This document shows positions 1 to 12,726 of a stretch of DNA of 64,000 nt, one piece after another; within the stretch, counting starts at the first letter, position 1; the number at the start of each line of letters is the position of its first letter. The position numbers and the translations under genes are program-made. This DNA is from Phallusia mammillata (lineage: Eukaryota > Chordata > Ascidiacea > Phlebobranchia > Ascidiidae): NCBI GenBank assembly GCA_003260075.1, contig QLIY01000010.1, positions 272,747 through 336,746 of the forward strand. The letters run 5' to 3'. The notes below the pieces were generated by a model. The model was not told the origin of the DNA and did not search any database. It saw only the letters and a program-made list of their open reading frames with translations.

Positions 1-1266
1 CTCATGCAGAACACATCCGTTTCTTTAGAATGTACTCACGCCGATTCAATCTCGAATCGCGATTCGTTTAGACCAGCCCCACCCCCGAGGGTGTAGGCTA
101 CACCGTTACTACAGTGAAAGCATTTACAAAAGCGTGCTTTGTGCTTCGATTTTCCATTGTCCAAAACTTGACCATTGACAAATCGCATTCCTCTACTTTC
201 CAAGCCAACTGTTACACTTTTCAAAATGTGCAGTCGCTTTGAAGCCCCTTTACACAATCGCCATTTCAGCGTTTGGATAATTGTTTAATTTAAGTGATGG
301 GTTGCTTAAGTGATCAAAGGTCAAAGTTTGTGCCCATGGTTCAAATTCGCTTGCTGTGAATTGGACGTCTGGTGCGAGCGTTACGTCGAGGCTTAACAGC
401 AAAATATTTGTTTGCTGATAATCGATGTGTGCTGCACACACACCAGGCCCCGTTGGAGGTTGGTACTGACAGTTACCATGTGTGTTTGAAGGGGGGTTTG
501 CGGAAGGCCTGACAAAACAATTCGGACTGTTGTTAAACAATTTAAACCGATTTCCGAGAATCGCCATTAGGACACATTGTATGTCTGTTTGATCAACCAG
601 AAAAATCAATCGGACAATTTTATAAAAACGTTTGTATGCACTTCATGCCAAGGGAATCCAATACCCCAAGGCATGTTTTTAGCGGCAAGGTTTTTTTGTA
701 ATGTCATTATTTGCCTGGTAATGTCATTATTTATTGAAACCATCGAACCACTTGGAAAATATCTGGTGTCATTTAAAATTATGGATTGCAATTAGGCAAA
801 CGTGCTTTTCTAAACATTTGTATTTGCTAAGTTCGCAGTTAAAAATTAAACCCTTTAAGCAACTCATACAAATTAGGCAGTCAATTCACCATGCTGGTAA
901 CAAATCTCTCTGAAGGACAATGACTTAAAAAGGAGCTTAATTGTGACACTCGCTTTTGCTGAATTGCAAGAATTTATTGTGTGATGATTCACTAAGCAAC
1001 CCAACCCATCTTACCTCCACTGACCCTAATCGTAGCAATAGAAAGTAATTCAATTTGCCTTGGTCATATTTTTGTCATGGACGGTGCTTGTGTTAGTCGA
1101 TACGTCAGCAGAAAATCAAGCAAAAGCGACAAATAAAAACAAAAAACGACCAATTTTTTCACAATAGTTACTTGGCGTTACGTTTTTATGCAAACTGATT
1201 TCAAGTTATCTGTTTCGTTACTTTTCAAGCCGAATGTTACTTTGCTGTGATCTTTGTCATTTTCAG
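1..1266. other. 5' flank of the SLC38 gene, no gene recognised
   Basis: Short open frames occur on both strands but none has splice sites or a recognisable protein pattern. The first coding exon of the downstream SLC38-type transporter should lie here or further left, because the first recognisable exon opens at the third base of a codon. I could not identify it. Confidence 0.5.
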
Positions 1267-4200
1267 GTCTTACTCCCGTGGGAGGCTGAGCAAAGCTGAG
1301 ATCTCAGTTTTACGTGATCGTCGTATGAGCCAGTATGAAGGGAAAACGGCGAGCATTCCACTTTGCATCTTTAATCTCATGAACGCAATTTTGGGCAGTG
1401 GAATCTTGGGCTTGGCAAATGCTGTCGCAAATCTCGGGATTGCCTTGTTTACGTGCGTATTTACTGTTTGTTTTGTAAACATTAAATAGGAAACCTAAAC
1501 TTGTCTTTAAAACAAACAAACAAACAATCAAACAATTGTCACGCATTTTATGAGTAAATTATGCCTTCGCATGTAGGATTAGTGTTAAATGTAGGCCTTT
1601 GAACCCGGTTTGAAGAGCCATGCAGCAAATGGACCTTGAACTTTTTTGATATTGAACCCACAGGATAATGCTGGTTGCTGTGGCTGGACTAGCTTTTAAC
1701 AGCATTCGCTTGTTACTTGCTATGTGCGATTACACCGGGGAATCCTCCTACGAAGCATTGGGTAAAGCTGCATTCGGATTCTCCGGCAAAGTGCTGACCG
1801 TGGTCAATATATTCGTACATACGATGGGAGGTAAAAACTAAACCCAAGATAAAATACGCCTGAAATTAAACAGTCTGTTTAGTTACACTGTATCAATTAA
1901 AACTTCCAGTTGAAGTCTCAAAGGTGTCTAGTGATAGCTGTCCAAAAATGCTTTGTACATGCCAACTTCGCTCTTTCATCTGCAGCAATGCTCGTTAATT
2001 GGTGGTTTAAGATGCATGTCTGTCAGTTTTACTAAGTTTGAAAAACGCACGCTAAAACTTTTAGTAGGTAACAACAATACCTTAATGGGATGTTAAAATG
2101 TAATGGATTATGTAGGCTAAAAATTATACAAACAAAATAAGAAAATTTTAATCTTGAAACCCTACCTAATCAATATTGTGCATCATTGTTTTGCAGCCAT
2201 GTGCAGTTTTCTGTTCATTGTCAAATACGAATTGCCGGAAGTAATTCGAGTGCTTACTGGTTCTGATGAATGTGCAATGTAAGTTGAAAAAAACACTTTT
2301 TCCATGTGTGAAATACCTAAACGATACGTTATCGATGCGTGATAAACTGGTTGTGCAACTAAAGCCACCTGTCAAACAAAATGTGGGCAATCACCGGTAA
2401 AAGCGTGCGTGTAGTGAAATGCCTGCGGTGCCTTTTTCACAGAAACGCCCACAAATTGTAGAAGCCTGTTGCTCAAAGTTCTGAGTAATAGATTACCTGA
2501 ACCAAGTAATGACGAATATCACCACAACAATAGTCAATTTGCAATGATTCTTTTGTGCCTGAGTTAAAGTTACAACATCAAGATTTCCATGAACTTTTTA
2601 AGTTTACATACTCTTGGGTATAATCGTACCATAGCGTCATATTAAGCGTTAATAATGAACATGAAAGAACTTCATGAATATTATGTAGTTTTACACGCTG
2701 TTGACGATGTTTACTTTTATTTGATTTGCTCAAATTGTTCACAGGGATTGGTATTTGAACGGGGACGTGTTGGTGATTATTGTGACGATTGTGATTATTA
2801 TGCCACTAGCTTCTGCAAAAAATATTGGATTTCTTGGCTATACAAGTGGTTTCGCAATGGGCTGCATGATTTTCTTTACAGCTGTGGTACGTACCTATAG
2901 TTCCATAACCGTTTTGACAGCGACCCGAGCTTTGAAAATCGAGAGTGGGAAAATGAGTTTAAAAACGTCCTGTTGTAAAAAGTGAAATGGTTTTGTGACA
3001 CTTGTTCTGTACAAAGCTGTTCCTTTTTTGTTGATGGCCTTTTTGTCAACGCCGTCCATATTTTTCGAAAGCAAATGTCAATTCGGCTAGCCTGCCAATG
3101 AATTTGTACATACATACCAGCAATGGTGGGACTTTTTTGTCTTCCGGTTCTATCACAAAAGTCATATATTTCAGCCGGTTCTGTTACAAAAAGTCCATTG
3201 ACATTAACCAGTAATGCTAACCGGTTCCCTGATCTCATAAAATTTCGTGAGACGGTTCCATAGAACCGGTGCAAACCGGCTGAATTCCACCGCTACATAC
3301 CAGGGTCGAGACAAACTCAATTGCTTTTTATACATGTTTGTTTTACCGTAGTGAGAAATGTAACCTTAATATCATTTTACATTTCCTTTAAAAAAGCAGC
3401 TAACCCACACTAACGCTTTTAAATTTACCTTGTGTCTTTGTTACAGACAGAAGTTTTTCGATCGGCTAGCTCAACCAGAATTTTGTACAGCCGTCTGTTT
3501 TCCATAAATCATTTTTATGTTGAAAACAAATTGTTAATTGCCAGAACAAACATTAGCTATGATCAGATATTAAACTTTTTCAGCGGTTTTGCCAATTGGG
3601 TTGTAAAGATTTTGTTAATCAATATGAATATACTTTGAAAAAGCATAACCTATAACTAATGCAGACAATAAACAGATTGCGACATGTCGTAAAAATCTAC
3701 GACCTGCTTTTATTGTTTATAGATCGTGGTGGAACATTGGATTATTCCTTGCCCCATACGCGAGCACGTCAATGACCATTCATCAAATTCGACATCAAAC
3801 ACTGAAGGTGTGAAAAAAACGTTTGTTTGGTTTATTTTCACTAGAACGCCGACCGTGATTCTAACCAACGACGGTGTGACAAAAATAACAAAGAAAAATA
3901 GGCGTATGCTTCCATAATGTATTCAACACTGCGATAGACGTGCTGGTAAGCATCGACCTACACAACTATGTTGACGTGATACTTTTGGCTGTGTTTGTCA
4001 AAAAATTGTCAAAAATACGAAGCATCTTTGCCGTCAAATGTACAAAGAAGTTGTCATGTATGCAATCAACAAGAACATTTTACTCGCCTTCTTGTGCAAT
4101 TCAAAAACGCACGTGCAGGTGATGCATCTATAAAATATGACCGTTAAAGCGTTAAACTAGTCAAAAGCCAAAAGCTTACCTGGGGTGTAAGGGATTTGTA

Positions 4201-7200
4201 GTTTATCCTTTGAAACTTGTCAAAAGCGAATATATCCTGTATCCTGTATCCTGGTCCTGTTTGACAAACGCCAGACGGTTTGACGTGAAGGTTACCAAAA
4301 GCTCTGTTTACACATAACATTTTAAGAGCAACTTTCAAAGCATGACATTTTTCGTTTACCCATGGTGCCTTTGAACCGCGATGTTCATTAGGTTAGAAAT
4401 ATCGTTAAAACGTTGATTAGAGGCAAAAATATTTTTAAACCTTTATGTAGTTTTATATACGTACCATTTACAACTGGTATATATCTTGTGTTTTCGTACC
4501 ATAAGATACGCATGGTGTAAAAATTTCTTTGTGTGCTAACATAATATTTACTTGCTTAGAATCGATGGGCAGTGATATAGTCAACAGTACAATGGATCTG
4601 ATAACAAGTGCTACTGAAAGCATGCTTCACGACAATCCCAACAACAGCTCAATTTGTGAATCTCGCACGTCACACATATACGTTGAATTCGAGGAAGGTC
4701 TTGAAAATCAAGTGTGCAAAGCCGAATCATTCACGTGGAACGCCAAGGTAGTTTCCGAATACAGCATTCTTTGAACATAGGTGGAGTATTTGATGACCTG
4801 TATGCATTTGGCCCCTTCGCCATCCGCCAGTTGCTTGACCAATGTCTTACATTTGCTTGACATATTCGCATACACCACTGCAAATAAAAAAAATTGATGA
4901 TGAAGATTATTTGACTTTTTCTAAATTTACTAGATTTAATATACTCTCCATTTTTTCGGTTTGGACTTTACAAGTATCGGTTTGTTGTCAGCTGAACTGA
5001 ATAATAGATATTATCTCACCTAATATCCTTATTTTTTCCAAATTTTAAGTTTCGTTTTTTTGCAGAGCGCCTATGCAATTCCTACAATGGTATTCGCTTT
5101 TCAATGTCATGCCTCAGTGCTTCCCATTTATACCGAACTGGATCGACCAACCAAATCCCGAATGCACAAAGTAGCAGTTGTTTCCATAAGCAACGTCTTT
5201 GTTTTGTACTTTTTGGCCTCTTTGTTCGGGTATTTGACTTTTTACAGTAAGTACAGTGTCAAACAATCTTCCCATGACAAAAACTAAATAGGTACACTAT
5301 TCACGGTTTTGAATAATCTGAGCAAAAAAATCAGAGCCCGTATATTTGTGTAAAACATAACGAATTCTTATGACCTGAGATGACAATAGAAATTGTCCAA
5401 CGTCGTTATGTTTTACACAAATATACTGGCTCTGATTTTTTTGCTCAAAAACTAAATTTTCCAATATTTTTTAAATAAAAAATGCTCTTTCATTATATTT
5501 TCTCTTGCCGAAGGATACCTTTCTTTTTACCGTTGTTTGGTGAAAACTAATAGTGAAAGTTTTTGACCATCATATACTGCTCCTAAATTTGTTCATTCTA
5601 TGACAATATTTAGCTTTAAACTGTTTAACATGACTTACTTTGACAAGTAGTTGAATAACTCAAAAAAATGTTCACATTTGTTTTTACAAAAACGATGTTC
5701 ACTTGTGACAGATGCTGTTGGTCCAGAATTGCTGCTTATGTACAGTGCCTACGACCCCACAAATGCTGTTATTCTCGTTTCAAGGATCATGGTGCTCATT
5801 TGTGTAATATTTTCGGCACCATTGCTACATTATCCGGTTTGTATTTTATTCTCTTTCCGGCTTTTGTTAAAGGTTATGTTGTTAAAACTTGGTTCTACAA
5901 AATCCAACAGCAACGAGCTAGGCCAGAAAATTCAGACAACTAGGGGTAAATGAAACCTTAAAGTGCCGATCCTTATACGTTTTATATTTAGTTCGAAACC
6001 TGGGGGCATTAGTTATGACGATTAGGAATACTATTTTGTTAGGACCTTTGGTATACACATCTGAAGTACTTCTTAGGTCAGGTAAGTTCTACCTGCTGCC
6101 TGTCAGACAGGTTGTGCGGCCCGTGTAGACAGATGCAGCTAAACTATGTTAAGGCTGTTCTGCCGAGCGATTGCAATTTTTATTTTGTTTGTGCAGATTA
6201 ATGCGCCCGGTGCTATTTTTGCAACACAAGAATGCAGCTAGAACCACTTACGAATTTTATGGTAGTTTTTAGCTCAATCTATGCGTGTTTTGTACGCAAT
6301 AAAATAAAGTCAAACGAAAAGCTGCTGCCCGCCGTTTAATCGTGTTGTAAATCTTTGGCCCATCAGTGATAACGATTAAACAACATGTCGTCGACAAACT
6401 GACCAAAACTTTATTTAAACGTAACTCTGTATTTTTAAGTTTTAAACTTTTGTTTTGTAGCACGGCCCACAGATTTACAATCAAACTGTAAAAATACTGT
6501 CGTTCCGCACTTTTGTATGCAGATGGGAGTTACTTACATTACAACCAAAATGATTTGATTAAAGATAAAGCTTACGCATTTATCAATTCTTGGTATGCTA
6601 ACTGATTTTTGGAAAAACCAACACATGAGCAGAGAATAAATGATGCTATAAGCAAAATTAAGCTATGAAAAGACGGAGGGGCACTATTTGGACGGTCGAA
6701 TAAAGAAAATACAATTATAGTGCAATCGCTTTGTACTAATCGTTGGACCCTTTACTATAATCTCAGATATGCATAGCCATTTGTGCTGTCGGGATATTGA
6801 TATAAAAAACTTTTATTTGTTATTCTAGGCTAGAAAATCGATTGTTGAGCTATTTTTTGAGAATCAACCGTTCTCGTGGGTCCGCCATCTTGTCATCATG
6901 TTCATTTTACTCACCATAAGTAAGTTTAATGTGCAGTTGTCAATTTTAAATTAATGTTCTTGTGAGCCGAAGCATTAGACCAGACCACGGTTTTTGTATA
7001 TGTTTGGTATAACGTTTCTTTTCGCACTTGGACGATTCGCAACAATTTTTGTTTTCTTGTAATAATTTTAAATGTGTTAAGGCTTTAACTGATCAACATC
7101 GGGTAATCGAATCTTCGCCTAACATATTTTTGTTTGCCCAAACGGGTCCGGATTAACCTAGGTATTTAGAATATACAATCAAACGATTACAGAAAATTGT

Positions 7201-8015
7201 AGAAAGGCTTAGAGCTTCGCTTTGCGGACCCCAGTTTGAAAACCTTTGTTCTGGCATATAGACAGACTAAGTTTTGTTTCCCTTTTTCAAGTTCAAAAAT
7301 TACTGTTAAACATTTACTATTTTGTTCAGCAAACGTGCTGGTCATATATGTGCCCACTATTCGGGAGGTATTCGGTTTTGCTGGAGCAACTTGTGCATCT
7401 ATGTTGGTGATCATTTTACCGTCGTTGTTTTACATTCGGTTGGCGCCAGGCAAATTGCTTTCTGCCAGAAAACTTGTGGTGAGTATATGGACATCATATA
7501 AAATGATTCATTAGTCTCATAGGGCATCGAACTTCTCTCTTATAAAATGGTTCATTAGTCTCATAGGGCATCAAACTTCTCTCTTAACAAGTTAAAACAT
7601 TTTCATTCCTCCCCAATAAACTATACTGTACACAGTGGATGCCACCATGCAAAGAAAATTGAGTCTCCTATCAACTTCACAGGTTATATTCCCAGAGCTA
7701 AAGTGTCTATTTACAAACCACATGTACAAATTAAAGTAAATTCCTCCCTTGGGAGAATTCCTCTCCGGTGAGGAACAACTGCTTTAAATAAATCCATAGT
7801 AAGTAAAAAAATGTACAAGGATTACTTTGCACTTAGCCTAAAACCAGATAAATGCTATCTAGGAACAATAGTTAAAAAAATACAGCTAATTCATCTTTTT
7901 TACTTATGAACAGTTAACCTTACGAATAAATTTTCAGCCTCTTCTGCTAGTTATCCTCGGGATTGGCTTTATGATCATGAGTATGACGTTGATCATAGTC
8001 GGATGGATCATGTGA
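1267..8015 (+). CDS. SLC38A: Sodium-coupled neutral amino acid transporter (SLC38/SNAT family), 5' partial
   Basis: Probable Na+-coupled neutral amino acid carrier of the plasma membrane (AAAP fold, about 11 membrane helices). Exons: 1267-1452, 1664-1830, 2197-2278, 2745-2886, 3723-3807, 4560-4747, 5066-5246, 5712-5836, 6829-6919, 7330-7478, 7938-8015. All are GT-AG with consistent phase, giving about 490 residues to the TGA. Family signatures are visible in order: [20 protein letters not shown] (first helix), [11 protein letters not shown], the [15 protein letters not shown] block followed by [23 protein letters not shown], and [14 protein letters not shown]. Exons five and six encode a hydrophilic loop rich in N-x-S/T sites (NST, NST, NSS), as expected for the large glycosylated extracellular loop of SNATs. 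The initiating exon is missing from my model. The terminal exon occurs again at 9089-9166 in a right-hand copy of the 3' end that looks like an assembly duplicate. Assignment to one SNAT paralogue is not possible by eye. Confidence 0.9.
5319..5447. repeat. Long near-perfect inverted repeat (hairpin) in an SLC38 intron
   Basis: Arms 5319-5363 and 5403-5447 are 45 bases each and differ at one position; the loop is about 39 bases. The arms begin TGAGCAAAAAAATCAGAG. Transcribed, this would form a very stable stem. It is most simply a small fold-back transposon. I see no clear target duplication. Confidence 0.8.
7497..7584. repeat. Two-copy tandem repeat, 44-bp unit
   Basis: The units at 7497-7540 and 7541-7584 differ at two positions and share TTCATTAGTCTCATAGGGCA. 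They lie in the last SLC38 intron. No C run separates them, so this is a true short tandem duplication, unlike the spacer-joined pairs elsewhere. Confidence 0.85.
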
Positions 8016-10127
8016 AATGTTTAAGAAACGACATTCGTCCAACACTTACAGAGAAAAAAACTTTCACCATTTAAAAGCTTGCATTTTCTGGAACTGGGCC
8101 TAATTGTCAATTTTTGAATCTTAATATTTCGAGAAAATCGATTAATGCAAAACTCTATTTAACGTTATAGACTGACATGTGTCTAAGACCTAATTTGTTG
8201 TTATTTCCCTGGAACGAAAATTGCTCATTATCGCGCTTCGTCTGTAATAGCATTGTAAACTAACGCTTTCAGTAATGGATCCTAGCAGCTTAAGATATGG
8301 TGTTCAGTTTGAGAATATAATATTGAATTCATGATCTTTATTTATTCTGTGTGCACGCGGTTTATTAAGTAACTGAGGAACTTTATTGTTTGAAATATTG
8401 TGTGTTTGTGATTTTATTCATTGTCATAACTCCGATCGATGCAATTTAAACGATTTGTCGAGAAATTGCAATTGACCAGGTTGTTTAAGAGACTATAAAC
8501 GCAAAAAAAAACTTCTCTTACTGTTATGATTATCGTATGGTTTAGAATCGTAAAATGGAACTTTGTTTTAATTTTGCTTTCATTAAAAAAATATATGAAA
8601 ACCTTTACAAGCGTAATGTTTTTTATTGCAATCTTTAGTTTCAATCTTGGTTATGTTAGCTGTTTTACACAATCGTAATCGGTTCCTGCTTATGATTGGC
8701 ATTATCATGTGTTCGACTGCTATGGACAATTTCACCTCATATGTGATAGTTAAAACGTGTGCCAAAAAAACAATTTGCCAGTGGCGAACAAATGTAAATT
8801 AAAGATTATGCCAGTTATGTGTGTTTATATATTGGTAGCAACGTGCAAAGACAGGGTAGCCTACAGTTAAGCCAGTGTTTCATACCGGAACGGAACGAAA
8901 CCAAATAACGTTATTCGTTCTGTGTAGCCTAAATTATTTATTTCGTTATTTCGTTCTGGACCGATATTTTCATTTCGTGGGGGGGGGGGAGCTTAAAACC
9001 AGATAAATGCTATCTCAATAGTTAAAAAAAATAAAGCTAATTCATCTTTTTTACTTATGAACAGTTAACCTTACGAATAAATTTTCAGCCTCTTCTGCTA
9101 GTTATCCTCGGGATTGGCTTTATGATCATGAGTATGACGTTGATCATAGTCGGATGGATCATGTGAAATGTTTAAGAAACGACATTCGTCCAACACTTAC
9201 AGAGAAAAAAACTTTCACCATTTAAAAGCTTGCATTTTCTGGAACTGGGCCTAATTGTCAATTTTTGAATCTTAATATTTCGAGAAAATCGATTAATGCA
9301 AAACTCTATTTAACGTTATAGACTGACATGTGTCTAAGACCTAATTTGTTGTTATTTCCCTGGAACGAAAATTGCTCATTATCGCGCTTCGTCTGTAATA
9401 GCATTGTAAACTAACGCTTTCAGTAATGGATCCTAGCAGCTTAAGATATGGTGTTCAGTTTGAGAATATAATATTGAATTCATGATCTTTATTTATTCTG
9501 TGTGCACGCGGTTTATTAAGTAACTGAGGAACTTTATTGTTTGAAATATTGTGTGTTTGTGATTTTATTCATTGTCATAACTCCGATCGATGCAATTTAA
9601 ACGATTTGTCGAGAAATTGCAATTGACCAGGTTGTTTAAGAGACTATAAACGCAAAAAAGAACTTCTCTTACTGTTATGATTATCGTATGGTTTTAGAAT
9701 CGTAAAATGGAACTTTGTTTTAATTTTGCTTTCATCAAAAAAAAATATATGAAAACCTTTACAAGCGTAATGTTTTTTATTGCAATCTTTAGTTTCAATC
9801 TTGGTTATGTTAGCTGTTTTACACAATCGTAATCGGTTCCTGCTTATGATTGGCATTATCATGTGTTCGACTGCTATGGACAATTTCACCTCGTATGTGA
9901 TAGTTAAAACGTGTGCCAAAAAAACAATTTGCCAGTGGCGAACAAATGTAAATTAAAGATTATGCCAGTTATGTGTGTTTATATATTGGTAGCAACGTGC
10001 TAAGACAGGGTAGCCTACAGTTAAGCCAGTGTTTCATACCGGAACGGAACGAAACCAAATAACGTTATTCGTTCTGAGTAAATTATTTATTTCGTTATTT
10101 CGTTCTGGACCGATATTTTCATTTCGT
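7835..10127. repeat. 1.14-kb segment repeated across an 11-G run
   Basis: Left copy 7835-8978, G run 8979-8989, right copy 8990-10127. Both hold the last SLC38 exon (7938-8015 and 9089-9166) and the same 3' flank, with scattered substitutions and small indels. The left copy stops inside a transposon that is complete in the right copy. The pair is best read as two overlapping contig or allele ends placed in tandem, so the locus is probably about 1.1 kb shorter than shown. Confidence 0.85.
9089..9166 (+). pseudogene. Second copy of the terminal SLC38 exon (probable assembly duplicate)
   Basis: This is an identical-length copy of the exon at 7938-8015, with the same AG acceptor, the same hydrophobic last helix and the same TGA. 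No other SLC38 exon is duplicated, so it is not a second gene. It belongs to the spacer-joined right-hand copy. Confidence 0.8.
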
Positions 10128-10515
10128 TCCGGTCTGACCGAAATAAATTTATAACGGTATTTTTCGGTATTTCGGTCTTAACAAAAGAACATTTCTTTAC
10201 AATTATTCAACGAAAAAAGAAAGAAAGTTGCAACACATAAGAATTATTGTCGGTAGTTGTTACGTCACATAACATTTGTCAATAATGGTCAAACGGATGT
10301 AAATTGTAGGAGCTTCAATTTTTATTACAGTTTACCGGCGCGAAATTTTCAGCAATTTTTTCACGTCAAATGTCCAGAACGAAATACCGGAATAAAAAAT
10401 AACGGTATTTCGTTCCGTTCCGGTATTTTGAATATTTTTTATTTCGGTATTTGAACCAAAAATTATTTATTTCGTTCCGGTATAACGTTCCGTACCGTTC
10501 CGGTATGAAACACTG
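10027..10515. mobile_element. hAT-type MITE, 489 bp, 8-bp target duplication AGTTAAGC
   Basis: The ends are inverted: CAGTGTTTCATACCGG at the left and the matching CCGGTATGAAACACTG at the right. They are flanked by AGTTAAGC at 10019-10026 and again at 10516-10523. An 8-bp duplication with a CAGTG terminus is the hAT superfamily pattern. The interior is rich in GGAACG/CGTTCC and GGTATTTCG motifs and has no transposase frame. A truncated left end of the same insertion is at 8873-8978 in the left copy of the spacer-joined repeat. Confidence 0.9.
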
Positions 10516-11610
10516 AGTTAAGCACAAGTTTTAAACGTTTCACAGGTGGTCAAAACGACAAAGTATGCTTCACACAGACAACTAAAAATAAAACACTTTT
10601 CATACTGCAGGTTGGATTTTACGACAATGGGAATACTTTTTCTATCTTAGATTTCGACAGACATAAGTTTGTGCACGATTATGGGCGCCGGCAGAATTTT
10701 TTCCAGAGGGGGTGCCCTCTTGCCCCTACGTGCCGGCGCCCATTTGCACGAAGCAAAAGGTTCGACACTCCCCCCCCCCGTTTGTGCACGATTATGGGCG
10801 CCGGCAGAATTTTTTCCAGAGGGGGTGTCCCCTCTTGCCGGCGCCCATTTGCACGAAGCAAAAGGTTCGACACCTTTATCAAAAGTGGCAAGTTGACAAG
10901 CTTCCAATATTATGCAACAAGGACGGTACCGCAGAAGTGTAACACCACAAATTAGCCTACTTTTCCTCTTGTCGTCGCAGTTGGTGGGTCAGATTGGATT
11001 AGGTGGAGCTGATGTCTTCGTAAGCTTGACGGTAATGTATGGTTAACCCTGAATAACAAGACTGCTTGGGGGCTCAAAAATTTGTAATCCAATCTGTGAC
11101 TCAAATTCTTCAAAAAATGTAAGAATTTTTTTATGATTTACCTTGCACTGAGCATGAGGTTTGCAATTCTTTTCATCGTGAAATGAACTCAACCTAATTA
11201 TCGTTGAGGAAAATAAACACAACTAAGCTCTTTCACTATTTGTAGGGGTAGCTCTCCATGCGATTAGCGCCCGTTCAAAACAACATAGGGCAATGTTTAC
11301 ACAACATATATAGCGTTTTGCCGCCCATGCTGTAAAGTGAATGCCATTTCAAGCTTGTTTTATCATTAGAACAACCTGACACAGTCCAGACTTTGATTGA
11401 TAAATACAGAAAACCCAGTTGAAAAGTAAGACAATAAAGTAATAGACATAGTAAATGCAAACAAAACTATATTTATTTGTAAACAAGTAAATACAAACAT
11501 AATTAATAAAATGGAAAAATTCAAAACATTTGTAAAACCATCGTTTGCCAAAATATGTTTAACTGTACTATTAATTCTCTACTTGACATGTATTACTTTT
11601 AAAGTGCAAG
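10516..11610. other. Intergenic stretch between SLC38 and HDAC8
   Basis: Holds a GC-rich fold-back repeat (10667-10872, listed separately) and then AT-rich sequence that includes the HDAC8 3' end. TTTATT near 11470 reads AATAAA on the minus strand, about 140 bases past the HDAC8 stop, and may be its polyadenylation signal. No gene seen. Confidence 0.6.
10667..10872. repeat. Small GC-rich fold-back element, shown twice across a 10-C run
   Basis: Each copy has inverted ends ATGGGCGCCGGCA / TGCCGGCGCCCAT around a short G/C-rich core, inside near-matching flanks GTGCACGA and TTGCACGA. This suggests a tiny MITE with an 8-bp duplication. Left copy 10667-10769, C run 10770-10779, right copy 10780-10872. 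The core differs by a small indel between the copies. Confidence 0.75.
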
Positions 11611-12726
11611 TTATATCTTTGTGTAAAGTTTGTTGAGATTGCCCATAATGCAATTGACTATTGAAGATAAATAAGCAGAAGTGTTTGTGTCTTTGCGGTT
11701 GCTCTTGTCAATGTCAAAAACAAAGTCAGGGCCATACATAGGGAAAAAATCATGCTCAGGGATTTCACTTGGCAGTGTTCTGGTAAGTATGCTAGCAGTG
11801 ATGGTGCACCAGCATTTGGCAACATTAGCTTCATTGTAACCACCACCACCAAGTACAAGAGTTGGTAAATTCCATTTGGTAATATGTTCGACACATAGAC
11901 GAAGACCATCTGTTGTTAAACTAAAAGACTGCATTGGATCACCACTTAGTCCATCAGCGCCGACTTGACAAACTATCGCATCAGGGTTAAAATTGTTTCT
12001 TATAACAGTTAACAATTGCTTGTTAACAAACACAAACTGTTCATCATCAATGCCATCTTTCAGTGGCACATTAACAGTGTAATATTTCCCTTTACCAAAT
12101 CCAATATCATCTAAAGAACCCGTCCCAGGATAAAATCCAGGCTCAAACTTATGGACAGAGTATGTTAAAACTTTATCTGTGGCATAAAAGGCATCTTGAA
12201 CACCATCACCATGATGCACATCCAAGTCAATATATAAAACCTTTTTGAACTGTTTTCTCAATTCCAAAATGGAAAGGACACAATCATTTACATAGCAATA
12301 ACCTGAAGCTCTATCACGCTTTGCATGATGCCAACCTCCAAGCCAGTGTACTGCAATTTGGCACTGTTTGCTGCAAAGCAATTTGGCAGCTGCAAGACTT
12401 CCACCTGCAATCATTTTACAGTAATCTAAAATCCCATCACTCAATGGACAATCATAACCTAAACCATATGCAATGTCTTCACCATTTTCTTCATCAGAAG
12501 TATCACAAGAAGCATTTTTAAGATGATCCAGATAAGTTGATTCATGGAATAGTTGCAAATCATGAATATCTGCTTTGGATGGCTTCACCACAATCATCTC
12601 ACCCAGTAAATCACAGGCAGTAATTAAGCCATGTACCATTGAGTTTCTGTTTTCAGTAGGTATGAAATGGTCACTTTGTGAAACAAACAGCTCATTGCAT
12701 ACATATGCTACTGGTTTTGTAACCAT
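11611..12726 (-). CDS. HDAC8: Histone deacetylase 8 (class I, zinc-dependent), intronless
   Basis: Removes acetyl groups from lysines (histones, and SMC3 of cohesin in vertebrates) using a zinc-bound water. The single open frame gives 371 residues, against 377 in human HDAC8. The start ATGGTTACAAAACC is the only good N-terminal choice; the chain begins right at the catalytic domain, as in HDAC8, and lacks the C-terminal tail of HDAC1/2/3. Visible active-site features: H133/H134 in GWHHAKRD, zinc ligands D169 and H171 in DLDVHHGDG and D258 in GADGLSGDP, and the transition-state tyrosine Y297 in GGGGYN. The GLGYDCP loop and the C-terminal MGNLNK region also match HDAC8. No catalytic residue is missing. 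It is divergently oriented from ANKRD40, 1.17 kb away. The lack of any intron is unusual beside its intron-rich neighbours and could reflect retroposition or intron loss. Confidence 0.97.
   Translation of the reverse strand: MVTKPVAYVCNELFVSQSDHFIPTENRNSMVHGLITACDLLGEMIVVKPSKADIHDLQLFHESTYLDHLKNASCDTSDEENGEDIAYGLGYDCPLSDGILDYCKMIAGGSLAAAKLLCSKQCQIAVHWLGGWHHAKRDRASGYCYVNDCVLSILELRKQFKKVLYIDLDVHHGDGVQDAFYATDKVLTYSVHKFEPGFYPGTGSLDDIGFGKGKYYTVNVPLKDGIDDEQFVFVNKQLLTVIRNNFNPDAIVCQVGADGLSGDPMQSFSLTTDGLRLCVEHITKWNLPTLVLGGGGYNEANVAKCWCTITASILTRTLPSEIPEHDFFPMYGPDFVFDIDKSNRKDTNTSAYLSSIVNCIMGNLNKLYTKI

Noticed and set aside
9089-9166. A second SLC38 gene
   Set aside because: Only the last exon and 3' flank recur, across a G-run junction; no other exon is present.
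10979-11029. Plus-strand exon-like piece after a GTCGTCGCAG acceptor and before GTAATG
   Set aside because: Its short translation matches no part of the SLC38 family, which already ends at 8015, and it has no partner exon.
12321-12521. Plus-strand frame opposite HDAC8
   Set aside because: Antisense shadow of a strongly conserved coding exon.
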